Positions 21,984 through 34,464 of a stretch of 64,000 bases of DNA are shown piece after piece. Position numbers and translations under genes: made by a program. Numbering within the stretch: the first letter of the stretch is position 1; each line of letters starts with the position of its first letter. The stretch spans positions 186,001-250,000 of the forward strand of contig JAWZYV010016590.1 in the NCBI GenBank assembly GCA_038373885.1, read 5' to 3'. The notes beneath the pieces were generated by a model. It worked only from the letters and a program-made list of their open reading frames with translations. It was not told the origin of the DNA and ran no database searches. Origin of the DNA: Cheiracanthium punctorium. Taxonomy: Eukaryota; Arthropoda; Arachnida; Araneae; Cheiracanthiidae.

Positions 21984-24900
21984 CAAGTTGGCTGTAAAGT
22001 ATTGTACTGTAAGTCACAAAAATCGAAAAAAAATCTTTCAAAAGATGCAGCTATCATAATAAAATTATTCCTCCATCTTAGGTAAATACAATATGATGTC
22101 CTCAAGTTTTTTTTTTAAATCCCGTAAACTATTCAAAAAGAATTCTGTATTTATAAAAGTATAAGCCTTTAAATTTACTCTCTTGAAAAACTGAACTTAT
22201 CAACGTTGTTGGTCAACACCCACCCACTGTCAAGTAGTTTGCTAAACAGACCAAACAGTGCAATTATAATTGATATAGTTAATCGATTTTCACGACATTA
22301 TCGAACCTGCGGCTTTTTCCTCTAAATTACATAGGGAAAACTGGGAGATAATGAAAAAAGTGAGTTACTGCATGAAATAATAATTATGTGTTCAAAATTT
22401 CATCAATAGATGACAGACAATACGAGCCTTATACCGGAAGATATACTAAATTACTTCTTTCACCAGCAGTTTTTTTACAAGAAGCAAAAATCTTTCTATG
22501 CAACGAGGTAAATAATTCTTTTTCAAATAAAATAAATGTTTGTTATGGTTCGTCCTTAAAGCTTTCAAACAATAATTTCTTTTATTATGATGCTTCAAAC
22601 ATATGTTTATAATATTTAAAACATTTTTTTTTCTGTATGTGTATGCGACTGGTTGAAATATTAATTTGCAGCAAAGCTAAAATTAATAATATATGCAAAG
22701 CGCCCAAAAGGTCATTTCATAAAGGTTCTAATGGGATGTCTTTAAATATAAAAACTGTAATACTATTACTTATAATATTTATTTTAAATGATACACTTTT
22801 TGTACAAAATTTTTATGCGAATCATTTATGTTTATAAATTTTATATCATTCTAAAAGTTTGCGTTCAACAAATTTACAATATAATTATGATCTCAAAATT
22901 CAATTGTTCAGTTTTACAAAGGTAAAAAAAAATTAGATTGTGATACTGTTATTAATTTATAACACTGCTGGTTTAACATCAAGTTAGCGCAGAATATGAA
23001 GGATCATATATATAAACAAGGACATCTAAAGGGTTATAGTGTCTATAGAAAGCCTTAGTACAATCTGCCATTATTTTTGAAGCTCGGCTTATGGAATTTG
23101 TCATATGAAAATTACATTCTTTCAGGGCAAAAGGCGTGCTACATTATCTTACTACTTACTTCTAGCTTACTACTTTAACGCTTTTTAAAACTTGGAGCTT
23201 TAAGAATCATTTACAAAAATTTTCGAAGAAGCCAGCTCAGAAAATATGTAAGAAATAAAAGAGAAAATACAGTGACAAAGGAAACAGTGACATAATGTCA
23301 CTATATGACTAATCTTAGAAACAGAATCTCTATTTGAGCATTAAACTAAATCAAGATTTCTCCAACTGCGTTCCACGGGGCAAAAAGTGCTCATCGTGTA
23401 GGTAGCAAGTGTTTTGTGAAAAAATACTCTGTTTTAGCCTCCAATTCTCCAGCCTTAAATTTACACAAGATATTCCACCAAGACCAGCAGACTACTCCAT
23501 CAAAGAAAAAAGTACAGAAACTGTGAACTATGATTTCGTAATAGTACGATATGTTGAGGGGAAAAAAAACCTTACATTTTTTTGTTGCCATTGTTGATGA
23601 GATCAATTTGGTAGACAAAGAAATCAAAATTATTTTTTGTAAAAGAGAAATTACTCTATGAAGTTGGTACACCCAGAAAAAAACTATGTGTCTTGGGTTG
23701 ACTTGAATGATACTGAAATTATTTTAACACTATTAGATAATGGCTGTTTCGGAAAGCGAGGAGTATCTTGCGTTATTTTCCCCGATAATACTGGAGGATA
23801 TAATATGCAATTGTGTCTTTTATTGTAATATTTCGAAGTAAGTAATAAATATTAAGTTGTTGGCATACAGAGTTGTTTAAATATTGTCTCTCGTTAGACC
23901 CCTGATATGTCCCATGAGACAAAAGAGCTTGGATCTAATGCAACAACATTTCATTTCACAAATTAAGAATATTTCTCTCTTAATAATTAATAAAAAATTT
24001 AAAATTCTTAATCAACAAAAACTATTTGAATAAACTGTCTTGAATTTTTTTTAAAAAGTTGCTTAAACTTATTTAATTCCTGAGGGGGGGGGGAACTCAA
24101 TCATTTTCAATTCTTAGTAAATATTTCTTCTAAAAAATGACTTATTCAGTTACAACTTACATAACAGTAAATTTAACTCGGAATGACAAATATTTTGCAT
24201 TAGAAGTAACCTGCTATAACAAGCAGCAAATAAACTTTGTTCCAGATTTTTATAAACTACCACGTTACTGACATGAATTGAGTTTTTTTATTTATTTTTT
24301 TTTTCATTTAACCAAAATGATATTCCAGCAAACGACATCGACTTCCCTCCCAAAGAACTTAACATCACATGATTTATTTTGCTCAGGGCCATTTCCTTTG
24401 GGTATGTTAGAGTGATGTGATGCTGAAGTATTTTAGATTGCAAAATGTAGTTTTTGTTTGCTCTTTCCCGTTAGAAAATCTTTTGAATTTTAGTTCAAGT
24501 TTTACTAAACGTAGGAATAAAAAAAGGAATATTTAATTTAATTAAATATAAATATATTTATGCAAATGTTTAAATCAAGCTTATGAAATGGCAATCAATA
24601 TAACATGTAGAGAGGCAGATGGCTCAAATCTATATAAAGTATATTTGTATTATACATATATTTAATAATTAAAATCGTATGCTATATTAATGACTGTCAT
24701 TTTATCTCCTACCCTCTTATTGAAAATGTGACATAAAAATAAGACACGAAAATGCGACATAAAAGTAAGAATAAATGTGCGCTGAAAGTGTTTGTATGTG
24801 TTACGTAAACCACCGATTTCTATAAACTCCGTAAGGTCGCATTTATATGATAAAATGATTGTTTAAAAATTTCATCCGTTTTGTAAATGTTATCTGAGAA

Positions 24901-25852
24901 TGTGGCAAATGTGTGTAGATAAAATAAAATGTGTTACGTAAACCACCGATTTCTATAAGCTCCGTATGGTTGCATTTATATTTAAATACTATTAGTTCAC
25001 AACAGCTTTAATCTATTGTTACAATATTTCGTAAGCTGTAGAATATGCAAAACATGTATTTTTCTATAAATAGGTTACAATCATAAAAATTTCAACATAG
25101 GGTTACCAGGCAAAATACACGAAAGATGAGAGATAAAATGACATAGTCAATTAATATCGTTTTAATATGGCAATAAGAAAACTAAAAAATTAGGGGGTTC
25201 AGGGGGTCTTCCTCTGACGAGTCTCGAACAGCCGAGTTTTATATGTAAGTGTGTGTGAAGAGTGGTAATGAATGATCCATGGGGTTGAATGTGAGGCTAG
25301 TAGCATCTGAAAAAGTATTTACATTAAATTATTTTAGGTGGTGTCAATAGATAGACGTAGTTATCTTAAGAAACACACCAAATTTTCAGTCGCTTGCGAC
25401 TAGCTACTTTCACACCGGAGGGGGATCCATACAAATGCGCTTGAAAAGTAATTTTCCTTTTTTTCTGGAATACCCGATATTTAAAAATTATTTATTATTT
25501 GATGATAACTATTGCTGTTATTTGTTATTATTTTATTCATTTACCAATATTAAGATTTACTCAGATTGTGTTTGATCATAATCAGTCACAAAAATGGGAT
25601 TTCGTTTAGAAAGCATGAGTGGGGCTGAATGGGTCTCATATCATGGTAATACCTGGTTCCTTTTTGAATTTCCCGTAAATATGTATTTCGGTTACTTTTT
25701 TTTCTGATTTTACTTTGTTAAAGATATGAAACAATTAAAATACTCTTGTAGAGTTTTGATAATTATTTAAAAATTAATTGGCGATAAATTATGGAGATAA
25801 TCTCATTTTTTGTCCAAAAATAAAGTTAAAAGGCAGTTGTTTTCTGTGGGGC
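21982..25852. other. Long anonymous AT-rich stretch
   Basis: No gene recognised. A 74-codon frame at 22388-22612 and a 93-codon minus frame at 23391-23672 lack domains and biased codon use. The only structure I support is the direct repeat at 24798-24981. Confidence 0.5.
24798..24981 (+). repeat. Direct repeat, ~51-bp units 133 bp apart
   Basis: GTGTTACGTAAACCACCGAT and the following ~30 bp at 24798-24848 recur at 24931-24981 with only a few substitutions. The spacer is AT-rich. Confidence 0.85.
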
Positions 25853-25925
25853 ACACAAGGGGTGGGTCCAAGGGGCCCACCCCTTGTGTATGTATGTATG
25901 TATGTGTATATATATATATATACAT
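25853..25925. repeat. Perfect 14-bp hairpin followed by (TATG)n/(TA)n
   Basis: ACACAAGGGGTGGG (25853-25866) pairs perfectly with CCCACCCCTTGTGT (25876-25889) around a 9-bp loop, followed at once by TATG and TA microsatellite. It may be a very short MITE-like unit. Confidence 0.8.
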
Positions 25926-26671
25926 ATGACAATTACTATTCTAGTTTTCTAGTTCCTTCTGTTAATAATAAAATGATTTAATTTTTTCTCAAATTTCATT
26001 TAGTGACCTACCCATTACCTGCAATTGCTCATTCAGACCCACGGGTGGGGTTGAATGGGTCAAAAATTTTCTTTTGTTTTATGTGACCAAATAGTTGAGG
26101 CAAACATCACGTAATTTTCATCCCATGAAAATAATTAGGAAAAATTACAAAAATAAAACAATGGCTCATTCATTAACACTCAGCATACAATTTTTATCAA
26201 ACTGAATCAACCATACAAATGATAAATGAAAATATCTAAAATACAGAAAGTCTAATATATATTGCTAAAAGAGGCCAAAGGAAAAAGTTCAGTATCAATA
26301 TCAGTGAGTTTCATTTAGAATAAAAAAGTATGGTTTTTCATAAGAATAGGACTCAAAAATGATCGCCTACCCGTAGGAATACAAATGTTTAAAAGAGCCT
26401 TAGTCTAGGATTGAAAATTCCTGCTTTGTTTTCAGAGGAGCAAAAATAACAGGACTATTTATAGTTATTAGAACTAGGATCAAATTTATTTATCAAATAA
26501 TTCTTATTTTTTTCACCCCAAAAAATGCCCGAGTGTTTTTGAATAGAGATTGTAGTCAGCATAAATGTTCATGGTGAATATACACTGTCATGAAGAAATT
26601 ACAAAATATGAAGGCTTTATCTAACGCAGTTTCAGTGGAATGAAATGATTTACATACAAGAACAATCAGTA
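25926..26671. other. Anonymous AT-rich DNA
   Basis: Includes a GGGTTGAATGGGTC motif near 26046 that also appears near 25623 (GGCTGAATGGGTC). Otherwise nothing recognisable. Confidence 0.45.
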
Positions 26672-26673
26672 TG

Positions 26674-26866
26674 CAAGGTATAGGTAACCTTTGTAAAGTT
26701 GCGGGCCAAACTTTAGGATGTTAGCGAATTCGCGGGCCAAATCCCAATCAAAATATGGTTTTGATGGTTTGTATGGGTTTTATGCAGAGTTTTGATATGT
26801 TCTTCGGGCCGGATCAAACGCCGTGGCGGGTCATATCCGGCCCGCGGGACGGCGGTGGCCCATATG
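26674..26866. mobile_element. hAT-like MITE fragment
   Basis: The left side reads CAAGGTATAGGTAACCTTTG with GCGGGCCAAA; the right side reads GGCCCGCGGG then GGTGGCCCATATG. GGCCGGAT...GGCCCGCGGG subterminal text is common in animal hAT-derived short elements. No matching 8-bp duplication was seen, so the ends are approximate. Confidence 0.5.
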
Positions 26867-27020
26867 TGATCTAAATTCACCTGTAGTATGAACGACCGAG
26901 CAATTTTTCAAATAAAACTCACTACAGAAATGCAAAATAAGATAATTTCTGTTTAAATACGAGTTATTTAATTGTAAAATCATCTATCTTCCAAGCTGGT
27001 TAGAATTATTTTATGTTTTA

Positions 27021-27915
27021 ACTAGCTGCGTACCCGTTCTTCGCACGGTAGGAGACGAAAATTTTCCTTACATGGGTAATTCGAATTAAATCCAGTGATG
27101 TGAAATCTAAAAAAATCGAAAATTATTCCACTCTTAAAGTAAAGTTTGCGTCATATGTACTAACCTGGCATCATTGCAATATAATGACTCAAAAAAACTA
27201 CGTCAGTGTTATTCTCGATCAAAAATGAAAAGCTGAACTATTTGCAGAGTACTCCTGACTTTCTAAATGTCTTATTTCTACATCATACTATTTTTTAGGT
27301 TCAAATTGCAGCATTAAATACCTCAGACACTACATGAAATGGGCAACCGTTTATTTTAAAATAACTGCGCACCCGCTCTTCATCCGGGAAGAAGCGAATA
27401 TTTTACTAAAATCATCGGAGTGCGAGAAAACAGAATTTCATTTTTAAAAAAGTTCAAGTAATCTTTGTTGAAATTACTGCGGGATATATTAACGCAAATT
27501 AGAATTACTCATCGTTTAGTCATTTAGTTGGTTGTAAGACAACCGTTGAAAAAGGATTTCATAAAATTTGTATTAACGAGGTAGATTTGTAAGGGTAATA
27601 TGAATAAATTACAATCTATTAATACTACCTCTTACGCATATTAATACCATCCATCTTCACTTCTCCCTGTTCAAGGCTCGATTAAAAGAAACAGCTTAGA
27701 TTATTTGGCACCAATGGGACCATTTTATTCTATACCGATTCTTTGCAATTTACGCATTAGCATAAGCAATCATTTCACATTATGGTTGCCTTTAAGCTCT
27801 TCATATATATTTAATTTATACATAGTTTTGTAAGACTGGCGTATTTAAGCACCGACGTGGTGAAAAATATCCAAGCCTGCCAACTTAAATATCCATGTAT
27901 CCAATATAGCCATGT
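27021..27915 (+). mobile_element. ACTAGCTGCG repeat, copy 1 (5' part)
   Basis: Starts ACTAGCTGCGTACCCG and then follows copy 2 (47370 on) for about 0.9 kb, including CTGCGGGATATATTAACGC and CAATTTACGCATTAGCATAA blocks. Similarity fades near 27915. At about 27272 it carries a single GTCTTATT, where copy 2 has a MITE insertion. No coding capacity recognised. The family could be a non-LTR or Penelope-related retroelement, or a large non-autonomous element. Confidence 0.65.
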
Positions 27916-28573
27916 ATTCATCACCTTGGCAAATGTTTTTAAGACTGAAATTGTTATCAAATTTATGAAAAATAACTTCCTAACTACTTCAATTTGTTTT
28001 AAATTTAAACACTAACTGGACATTATTGTGCAAAAATAACATTTCTGCAATTTAAAGCACATTCTTGTTTCACTTTTAACAGTTTGGTTCTAAATTTTCT
28101 CCACTAATAAATTGTATTATTTCAGTGTGAGAAATTCAATATTTTTAAGAGATAACGCAGCCGTCTAGACAGTATACATTTACAGATTTCATCATAGAGG
28201 GCTTATTTATAGGAGTTAGTAACGGTTATAAAATTCTCGATTTATAACACAGTAAAGTTGATAAGATATTATTAAAACGAAATGGTCAATAAATTATGAA
28301 ATAATAAATCTTGATAATATAATTTAAAACGTATTGGAAAAGAGTACAATATTTTATTTGAAGTAGGGTTTCAAATGTAATTTAAATAAGGCTGTCAGAT
28401 TATGTCTCCATTCGATTACTTCTTTGCAAAAATTGGACTAATTGTTCGAACTTGCAAGTATATTAAAAATAGCTTATATCTTCTTTGAAGGCAAAAAAGT
28501 CACATAAATCATTAAATTTTAAATATATATACCGCCGTTTTTAGGCAAAGATGAAATATGATAATTATCATTT
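27916..28573. other. Anonymous AT-rich DNA
   Basis: No gene or repeat boundary recognised after the end of homology with the preceding repeat. Confidence 0.45.
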
Positions 28574-29609
28574 ACATTGTCTAGGCATTCCATGGAATGC
28601 CAAATGGAAGCCGGTAAATTATGAAATACATCACTTCGTTTCAAGTATCCAATTACAAGATGCAGGGTACCCAGTAATTAACTGAAAATTTGAAACTGCA
28701 ATAACTATTTATTGGGACATCATATTGACGCATCACTACATTGTTTAGAATTTACGAAACGAGTTTGAATTAAATTCATTTTGTGATGTGATGTAGCACT
28801 AACCATAGACGAAGCTGCAAGCAGTTTTCAGTAAAGTTCGCAGTAGTAAAAGGCCGAATTTCACCATCTAAATACAGAATTTTCTGCTTAAATTTCGGGC
28901 ATGACACTGCAACTATTCATTCAGCTTTATACATCTCTGATCTTATAGGCTTCGTCATACTGTTGCAAGTAATGCGAAGCACTTCGAAACGTTTGGGCAT
29001 TAACTAGGAATAAGTAATAGTACTTATACGTCTGGTAAATATTTTTCTTTTATCTCTTCTTAAATTCTTTTACTAAACAATTCAAATTTTTGGTTAACTG
29101 CTGGGTACCCTGTGTGTTGCTACTTTATATGGTATCGCTAATCCTTCGCTAAATGTCAGTGGCTCTGAACATCCCCTCGAGAATATGCTACCGCTGGTCC
29201 TATGCAATTTACAGCTTTGGATTGGATCAGCGGTTATAAACATTTACGAGGGTAACCTTAAGATGAACCATTGATGTTTTTTTATTAGGTAAGCAAAGCA
29301 ATACCATATTTTCAAGGGGGTCCCTAGAGAGATGGTCAGACACAATTTTTTATTTTTTAAGTTTTGAATAGGATCAGCGACAGCACAATTTCGAGGGAAT
29401 CCCCTCCATTTATGCTCGGACCAAATGATTACTAGAGGCTCCCTACAGTGATGGTCGGTCCAGCTGACTTTTTTTAGTTTAGAAAAGGACCAGCAGTAGA
29501 ATATAAATTAGAAAATATTTCATTTCACCTGATATTTTAAACGAAATGAGGTGTATTTCATACTTTGCCGGTCTGTAATTTGATATTTTGTAGAATGCCT
29601 TGTCAATGT
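28574..29609. mobile_element. ~1-kb element with ~70-bp inverted termini
   Basis: The left end ACATTGTCTAGGCATTCC, then CCGGTAAATTATGAAATACA, is matched by the right end, whose reverse complement reads ACATTGACAAGGCATTC, then CCGGCAAAGTATGAAATACA. The left arm contains a perfect 18-bp palindrome, GGCATTCCATGGAATGCC. The interior (29130-29480) has diverged direct repeats with CCCTA...GATGGTC motifs. No transposase. Another copy of the terminus lies at 29653-29710. Superfamily not recognised; target duplication not defined. Confidence 0.65.
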
Positions 29610-29652
29610 GTAAAATGTTTAACCCTTTCAAACTTAACAGGCCAGTTTCCGA

Positions 29653-29712
29653 CATTGTATAAAATTCCCAGGCATTCTATATAATACCGGATTTCATACA
29701 TTGCCGGTAACA
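29653..29712 (+). repeat. Extra copy of the ACATTG/AGGCATTC terminus
   Basis: ACATTGTATAAAATTCCCAG, then GGCATTCTA, then TTTCATACATTGCCGG repeat the left-arm pattern of the preceding element in plus orientation. It is probably the end of a second, truncated element. Confidence 0.6.
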
Positions 29713-32033
29713 TATATATTTAAATCATGATAATTTTTATTTATTCTTCATCATTACATTGCTACTCTTAAAAGAAAATGTGAAAGAAAATTTTAATGCT
29801 GTTAACAAACAGATTTTCAGCCATAAAATGATACTGTTACAGTCAAATGAAAACAAGTAAGTCTAAATTGCACAAAACACACAGTAAAATCTGTACAGGC
29901 GTCTCAAGAGCGATACAAAAACTCCTCTCTTTATTCGAATCTGAACACTTCGTCAACGTACAAGTGGATAATAATCTTTTTTTTTTTTAAAAAAAAAAAA
30001 GCTACTTACATGGGAATTAACGAATTGCTCAACCCTTACAACTGTAAAATTTTAAACAAAACAGAGTTTATTGTGATTAGTAGTAATTTTCCATACATAT
30101 AACATAGGAAGTAATATTTATCTACATGACCACTATAACATGCATAATATTTGTAAAGTGAAATTTCACGCTACTTAAATTATATGTAATGTTTATAATA
30201 ATTTTTGACGAAAAATTCTAACAGAAAGTAATGTAGAACAATGACTATTAAAGAACATGAGATTTACAAATATAGTTTCAATTTTAGGACATATTTTCAA
30301 CGTTCCCTGCAAAAGCTTCACTAGAAAAAGTAAAAATTAAGCAGGGTAGTTAAAAGTACAATATTTCTAAATTGTTATGTATATTAAGGACAGAAAGACA
30401 TATTTGTATCAATTAAAGAAACCTGTTTGGATTCCTGATTAGAATGAAATGAAAATGAAAGTTTGAGGTAGCATTTTTCAAGAAGTAAATTAAGTATTTA
30501 TACTGTGACTGGATTATTTATTCACCAGGTTTTAAAAATCTAATTAAAAATTCAAAGTTTTCATTTTAATCTGCCTTTATGCAGAAGCAAGCAGAATTCA
30601 TAAAACAAACTCGTACAGTTTGATATTTAAAAGGAAATGTACATGCATATTCCATTAATGAATGAAATACGTAGCACGTAATTAAGAATACAGTTTCATC
30701 TATATAAAAAAATTAATTTACTGTTGAAAAGAACTTTTAAAAATAACTCTTTTAAATCTGCACTTAATAAAATTCATAACGAAATGTTCGGCATTAAGGT
30801 GCCCTAATTTTAATATTTGTGAAAATTTAGCGGCTTTTGTTAGCGCGGTGGCTTGCTGTAGAGTCGAGCTAAAGTACTGAGAAAATTCATATAATATTAT
30901 GAATAAAAATATCTACTTCTTCGGCCCCCAACATGCCAAATTTGATTTTTAAAATGCAAAAACATGAAAATTTCATAAAAAGTACATTTTTTAAACTTTG
31001 GGAGGCCACCTTAGGGTAGAGATAAAATTCTAGGAAATTTCAGATAGTATATGAACACAAACGGCTGCTTTTCGGACCTCCCCTTCCCCACCAACATTTC
31101 GATTGAGGAAAAAAAAATTCGATGCACTAATATATAAATATTACACGCGTACGTACGCACACACATAATATAAAGCAACAGGAGCTAAAAAATCCCAAGT
31201 ACCGGCAGTTGTATTTTAACCACCTCGTGTAAAAAAACAGAACATGCCTTCGAAGTTGTTACGAATCCATCTCTAAGCATCGTAACTTCTATCTTTCTTT
31301 TTATTACGGTTATTCTCCATTTCAATAAATCGTTGATCCAAAAAATTTCATTTCGAAACAGGACATTCTTTAAAACTTATCTTCTGTTGGCTCTTCGGTT
31401 GAAATACACGATGTGTCAAAAAGCGTGACACGAACCGAAATGCGGTTGTATTCAACAGGGCAAACGGGGTCGCAGGGGGAAATGACAGAATAATTTTCTG
31501 CAATATTCCACTACAACCCCTTTCGGACACATTCTGACAGATATTTTTTTTTCCCTCCTACTCAGATAGACTGCGTGATTTGTGGCGATAGAAAATAATC
31601 TTTTCCTGCCAGTTGTGACAGCTCGTGTAACCCTCTCTGGAAAGAGGTTCGTTTTTTCCCTCTCCCTCTCTCCCCCCAGCCCTCACCAAAAATTGAGGCA
31701 GTGAAATGATACAATGACCTTTAAAACTTAGATACTGTGTCACGTGATTCTGTCATATACCCGGAGATTAAAATAGAGCCTCGTGGGTGTAGAATCGTTT
31801 TCCAAATATTTTTCTGGTTCGTGATTACAAAGAATATTTAGCTGAAACATCAGACATATTTCTTTTTTCTATATTAATACAAGAAAACACACTTCTAAGA
31901 ATTACAAACTAATCCAAAAATAAGGACCAAGAGAAATCTTTGAATTCACGACGATTTCGAATTACAGAAGTTCGTTTATCCAAATCGATCAGCATACGCG
32001 TGCAGGTCGATAAGCTTGTGCAAAGTGTAAACA
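29713..32033. other. Anonymous DNA, GC-richer at 31390-31760
   Basis: AT-rich except for about 31390-31760, which carries two ~60-codon minus frames (31348-31530, 31558-31743) and a pyrimidine-rich tract. No repeat partner, domain or splice pattern supports a gene. Confidence 0.4.
29977..30000. repeat. T12-A12 dyad
   Basis: Twelve T followed directly by twelve A, a perfect palindrome that may be prone to slippage or cruciform formation. Confidence 0.9.
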
Positions 32034-32043
32034 ATGGTTTCAT

Positions 32044-32470
32044 AGGCGCGGAGGGGGCTAAGGGAGCTCAAGCCCCCTTCCCCCCTGAAGGTGGAAAGTT
32101 AGAAGTGAAAAACATTAAAACTTGAAAATTATACTTAATGGATTCATTTTTCTTCTTTTTAAAATCGTCTTTAAATTATTTATAAAGTACTTTTCACTCA
32201 CAAAACAGTTAGTTTCTTTCCCTAACTTAAGTATTTATTTAGAAACACAGTTAAATTCGGTTTTGACGATATTGAAAAGATCAGATAATTATTTGAGTAT
32301 AACGAGTTAACATTGTTTGTGCTCATGTTGTACTAGGGGCAAGTCAAGTGGCACAGAATATTTAGACGTCATAAAAGAGTTATAACTAAAATCGAGGTCA
32401 CTATAACCGATTTAAGCAGAATTTGTAGTTAAGCCCCCCCCCTAAACTAAAATCCTGGGTGCGCCACTGG
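32044..32470. mobile_element. Non-autonomous DNA transposon (GTGGCGCACCCAGG terminus)
   Basis: 427 bp between perfect direct repeats ATGGTTTCAT (32034-32043 and 32471-32480). The right end in reverse complement is CCAGTGGCGCACCCAGG; the left end AGGCGCGGAGGGGGC is a weaker partner. The subterminal parts are C- and G-rich (AAGCCCCC on both sides). Termini of this kind are common in hAT-type MITEs; the duplication is 8 bp with 2 bp of chance extension, or a true 10 bp. The 62-codon frame inside is incidental. Confidence 0.75.
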
Positions 32471-32639
32471 ATGGTTTCATTATATCGTCTCATTGCTATA
32501 TCCGTTTTCTAGCAAACTTAGGAAATTCGTTGACTAAGTTTCTTTCGGATGTAATTTTTAAAAAATTAAACTTTACCAAATGAACAACCCTTTTTTATAT
32601 TACCCAGATTTATTCAAATTTAAAAAAATAACCAACATT

Positions 32640-33190
32640 TATTATTTTAGTCGTTACTGATCATTTTGCTAAATTTCGTTCTAGTCTTTAAAGATGATTC
32701 TAAGGTATGCGAGAACAAATATTTACGATTTTCACAAAATCTCAAATTTTATGAAATATTTAAAACAATTTTGACATCTGTAGTTTACACATTACTAACC
32801 ACATAACACACTTTCTAATTTTATTCTATTCTGTTAAATTTTCTGGAATGGAACGAACATTTCCTCAATTTTTACAAAATCTCAAAATATAGCAAAATTG
32901 TCATAGTACTTTAAGGAATATAGTTCAAGTGACCACGTATGATGATGCTACATTCTATTTCACTCCTTTCAGTAGTTCATATGTGATGAACATATAAATA
33001 TTTGCACATTTTGGATAAATTTTCGCAAAATCTAAAAATCTAATCCCCATTTTCCAAAGAGTTGACGACTGTACTTGAAGTTGCATGTTCACCTATTATG
33101 TCACCAAATTTTATTTCATTCTCTCATTTAGTCGTTATTACATGCAAGGACTCATCGAACAGACAACATATTTATAAAGTTCGACGAATC
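32640..33190. repeat. Diverged tandem repeat array (~150-180 bp units)
   Basis: About three diverged units share GCGAACAAATATTTACG-like text followed by TTTTCACAAAATCTCAAA and a ...TCATTCTNTTTAGTCGTTAT phrase. The same unit type recurs at 39760-40090, so this is a dispersed repeat with internal tandem structure. Boundaries approximate. Confidence 0.55.
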
Positions 33191-33502
33191 CTATCTTCTC
33201 CATACAACAAACTGATTATTGTGCTGTAAATATGAAGAGTGCGACCTGACATAGCCTAGTATAGTCAATATCATGCATTTAAATATGTAATGTATAATGC
33301 TGGATGAATCCCACTGCAAACGCTTATTTAGAAAAAAATGAAGTGTTATTTCAACATATTAAGTAGCGTTTTTTCTCCAGCAATCTTTAAATTAGAGAAC
33401 TTTTGCTTATTATATATTTTAAAAGGTCCTCAAATATTATATCAATAAGCTACCTTTTCGAAAATAACAAATTTAAGTTTAAAATAAATATAGCACGAGC
33501 AT

Positions 33503-34225
33503 TAGGGTGGAGCGAAAAACACTTTTTCTCGAAATTCACATTGCCCGAGTCATTAAATGGTGCGAAACTGATAAGAACAAATTGTCTCCAAATTCACATT
33601 GCCCGAGTCATTAAATGGTGCGAAACTGATAAGAACAAATTGTCTCCAAATTTCAGCTCAAAATATTGCTATCTTCAGGTTCCACACCTCAAGAGAATAT
33701 ATTCCCAGTGTCTTTTTTTTAGTCTTTTATGAATTTCTATTGAAATGATTACATTTAATTAATTAGATTAATTAAGACTCCGATACACCTGCTCTATCAA
33801 GAACAACGGCTAGTTCGGGCATTTGGTCTGTCCTGGAGATTTAGGGAATCTCATCGTCAGTCGTTTTTCGAGATTTGCTTCCTGACTAACGAAATCGTCA
33901 TCATTTTCTCAGGCATATTCCATTTCTGAATCAGATCCTAAGTCGACGTTTGCTTTTAAATCTACGATTTCCATAACTGGCATGTGATAATGACGTATTA
34001 ATAAAGCAATTTAATAATGAAAACATCCCTAATTATTCAATTAGTTAAATAGAATTATTATTTTAATAATAATAATCTAGAAATAAATTCGCTTGAGTTG
34101 TGGACCCTGAAGATGACAATATTTTGAGCTGAAATTTGGAAACAATTAGTTCTTATCAGTTTCGCACCATTTAATAGCTCAGGCACTGTGAATTTTGAAA
34201 TAATTTTTTTTTTCGCTCCACCCTA
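33503..34225. mobile_element. hAT-like fold-back element (TAGGGTGGAGCG termini)
   Basis: 723 bp. Ends TAGGGTGGAGCGAAAAA and its reverse complement face inward, flanked by ACGAGCAT (33495-33502) and ATGAGCAT (34226-34233), 7 of 8 identical, as for a hAT target duplication. The arms match over about 130 bp (ATTAAATGGTGCGAAACTG and its complement). The left arm has a 58-bp tandem duplication at 33532-33647 that the right arm lacks. The centre is AT-rich and non-coding. The 109-codon frame at 33403-33732 is an arm artefact. Confidence 0.85.
33532..33647 (+). repeat. 58-bp tandem duplication in the left arm
   Basis: AAATTCACATTGCCCGAGTC and the following ~38 bp (33532-33589) are repeated without visible change at 33590-33647. 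Confidence 0.9.
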
Positions 34226-34464
34226 ATGAGCATACCCCAAAACACACGCACACAAAATATCGATGGTTAAAGCAATAGGAAAATATAGAATAGATATATT
34301 TTTATGAAATGCATTAGATACATTATACTTCAATAAATGAAATCTTACTTAACTAAAATACAGGGGTCAAGAAAGACGTTGCCTCTTATATGGTAGCACA
34401 TAACTATTTTCTGATCTATACCTAAAGAAAAGTGCGAAACAGCTACGGCCTGTATGGTGCAAAC

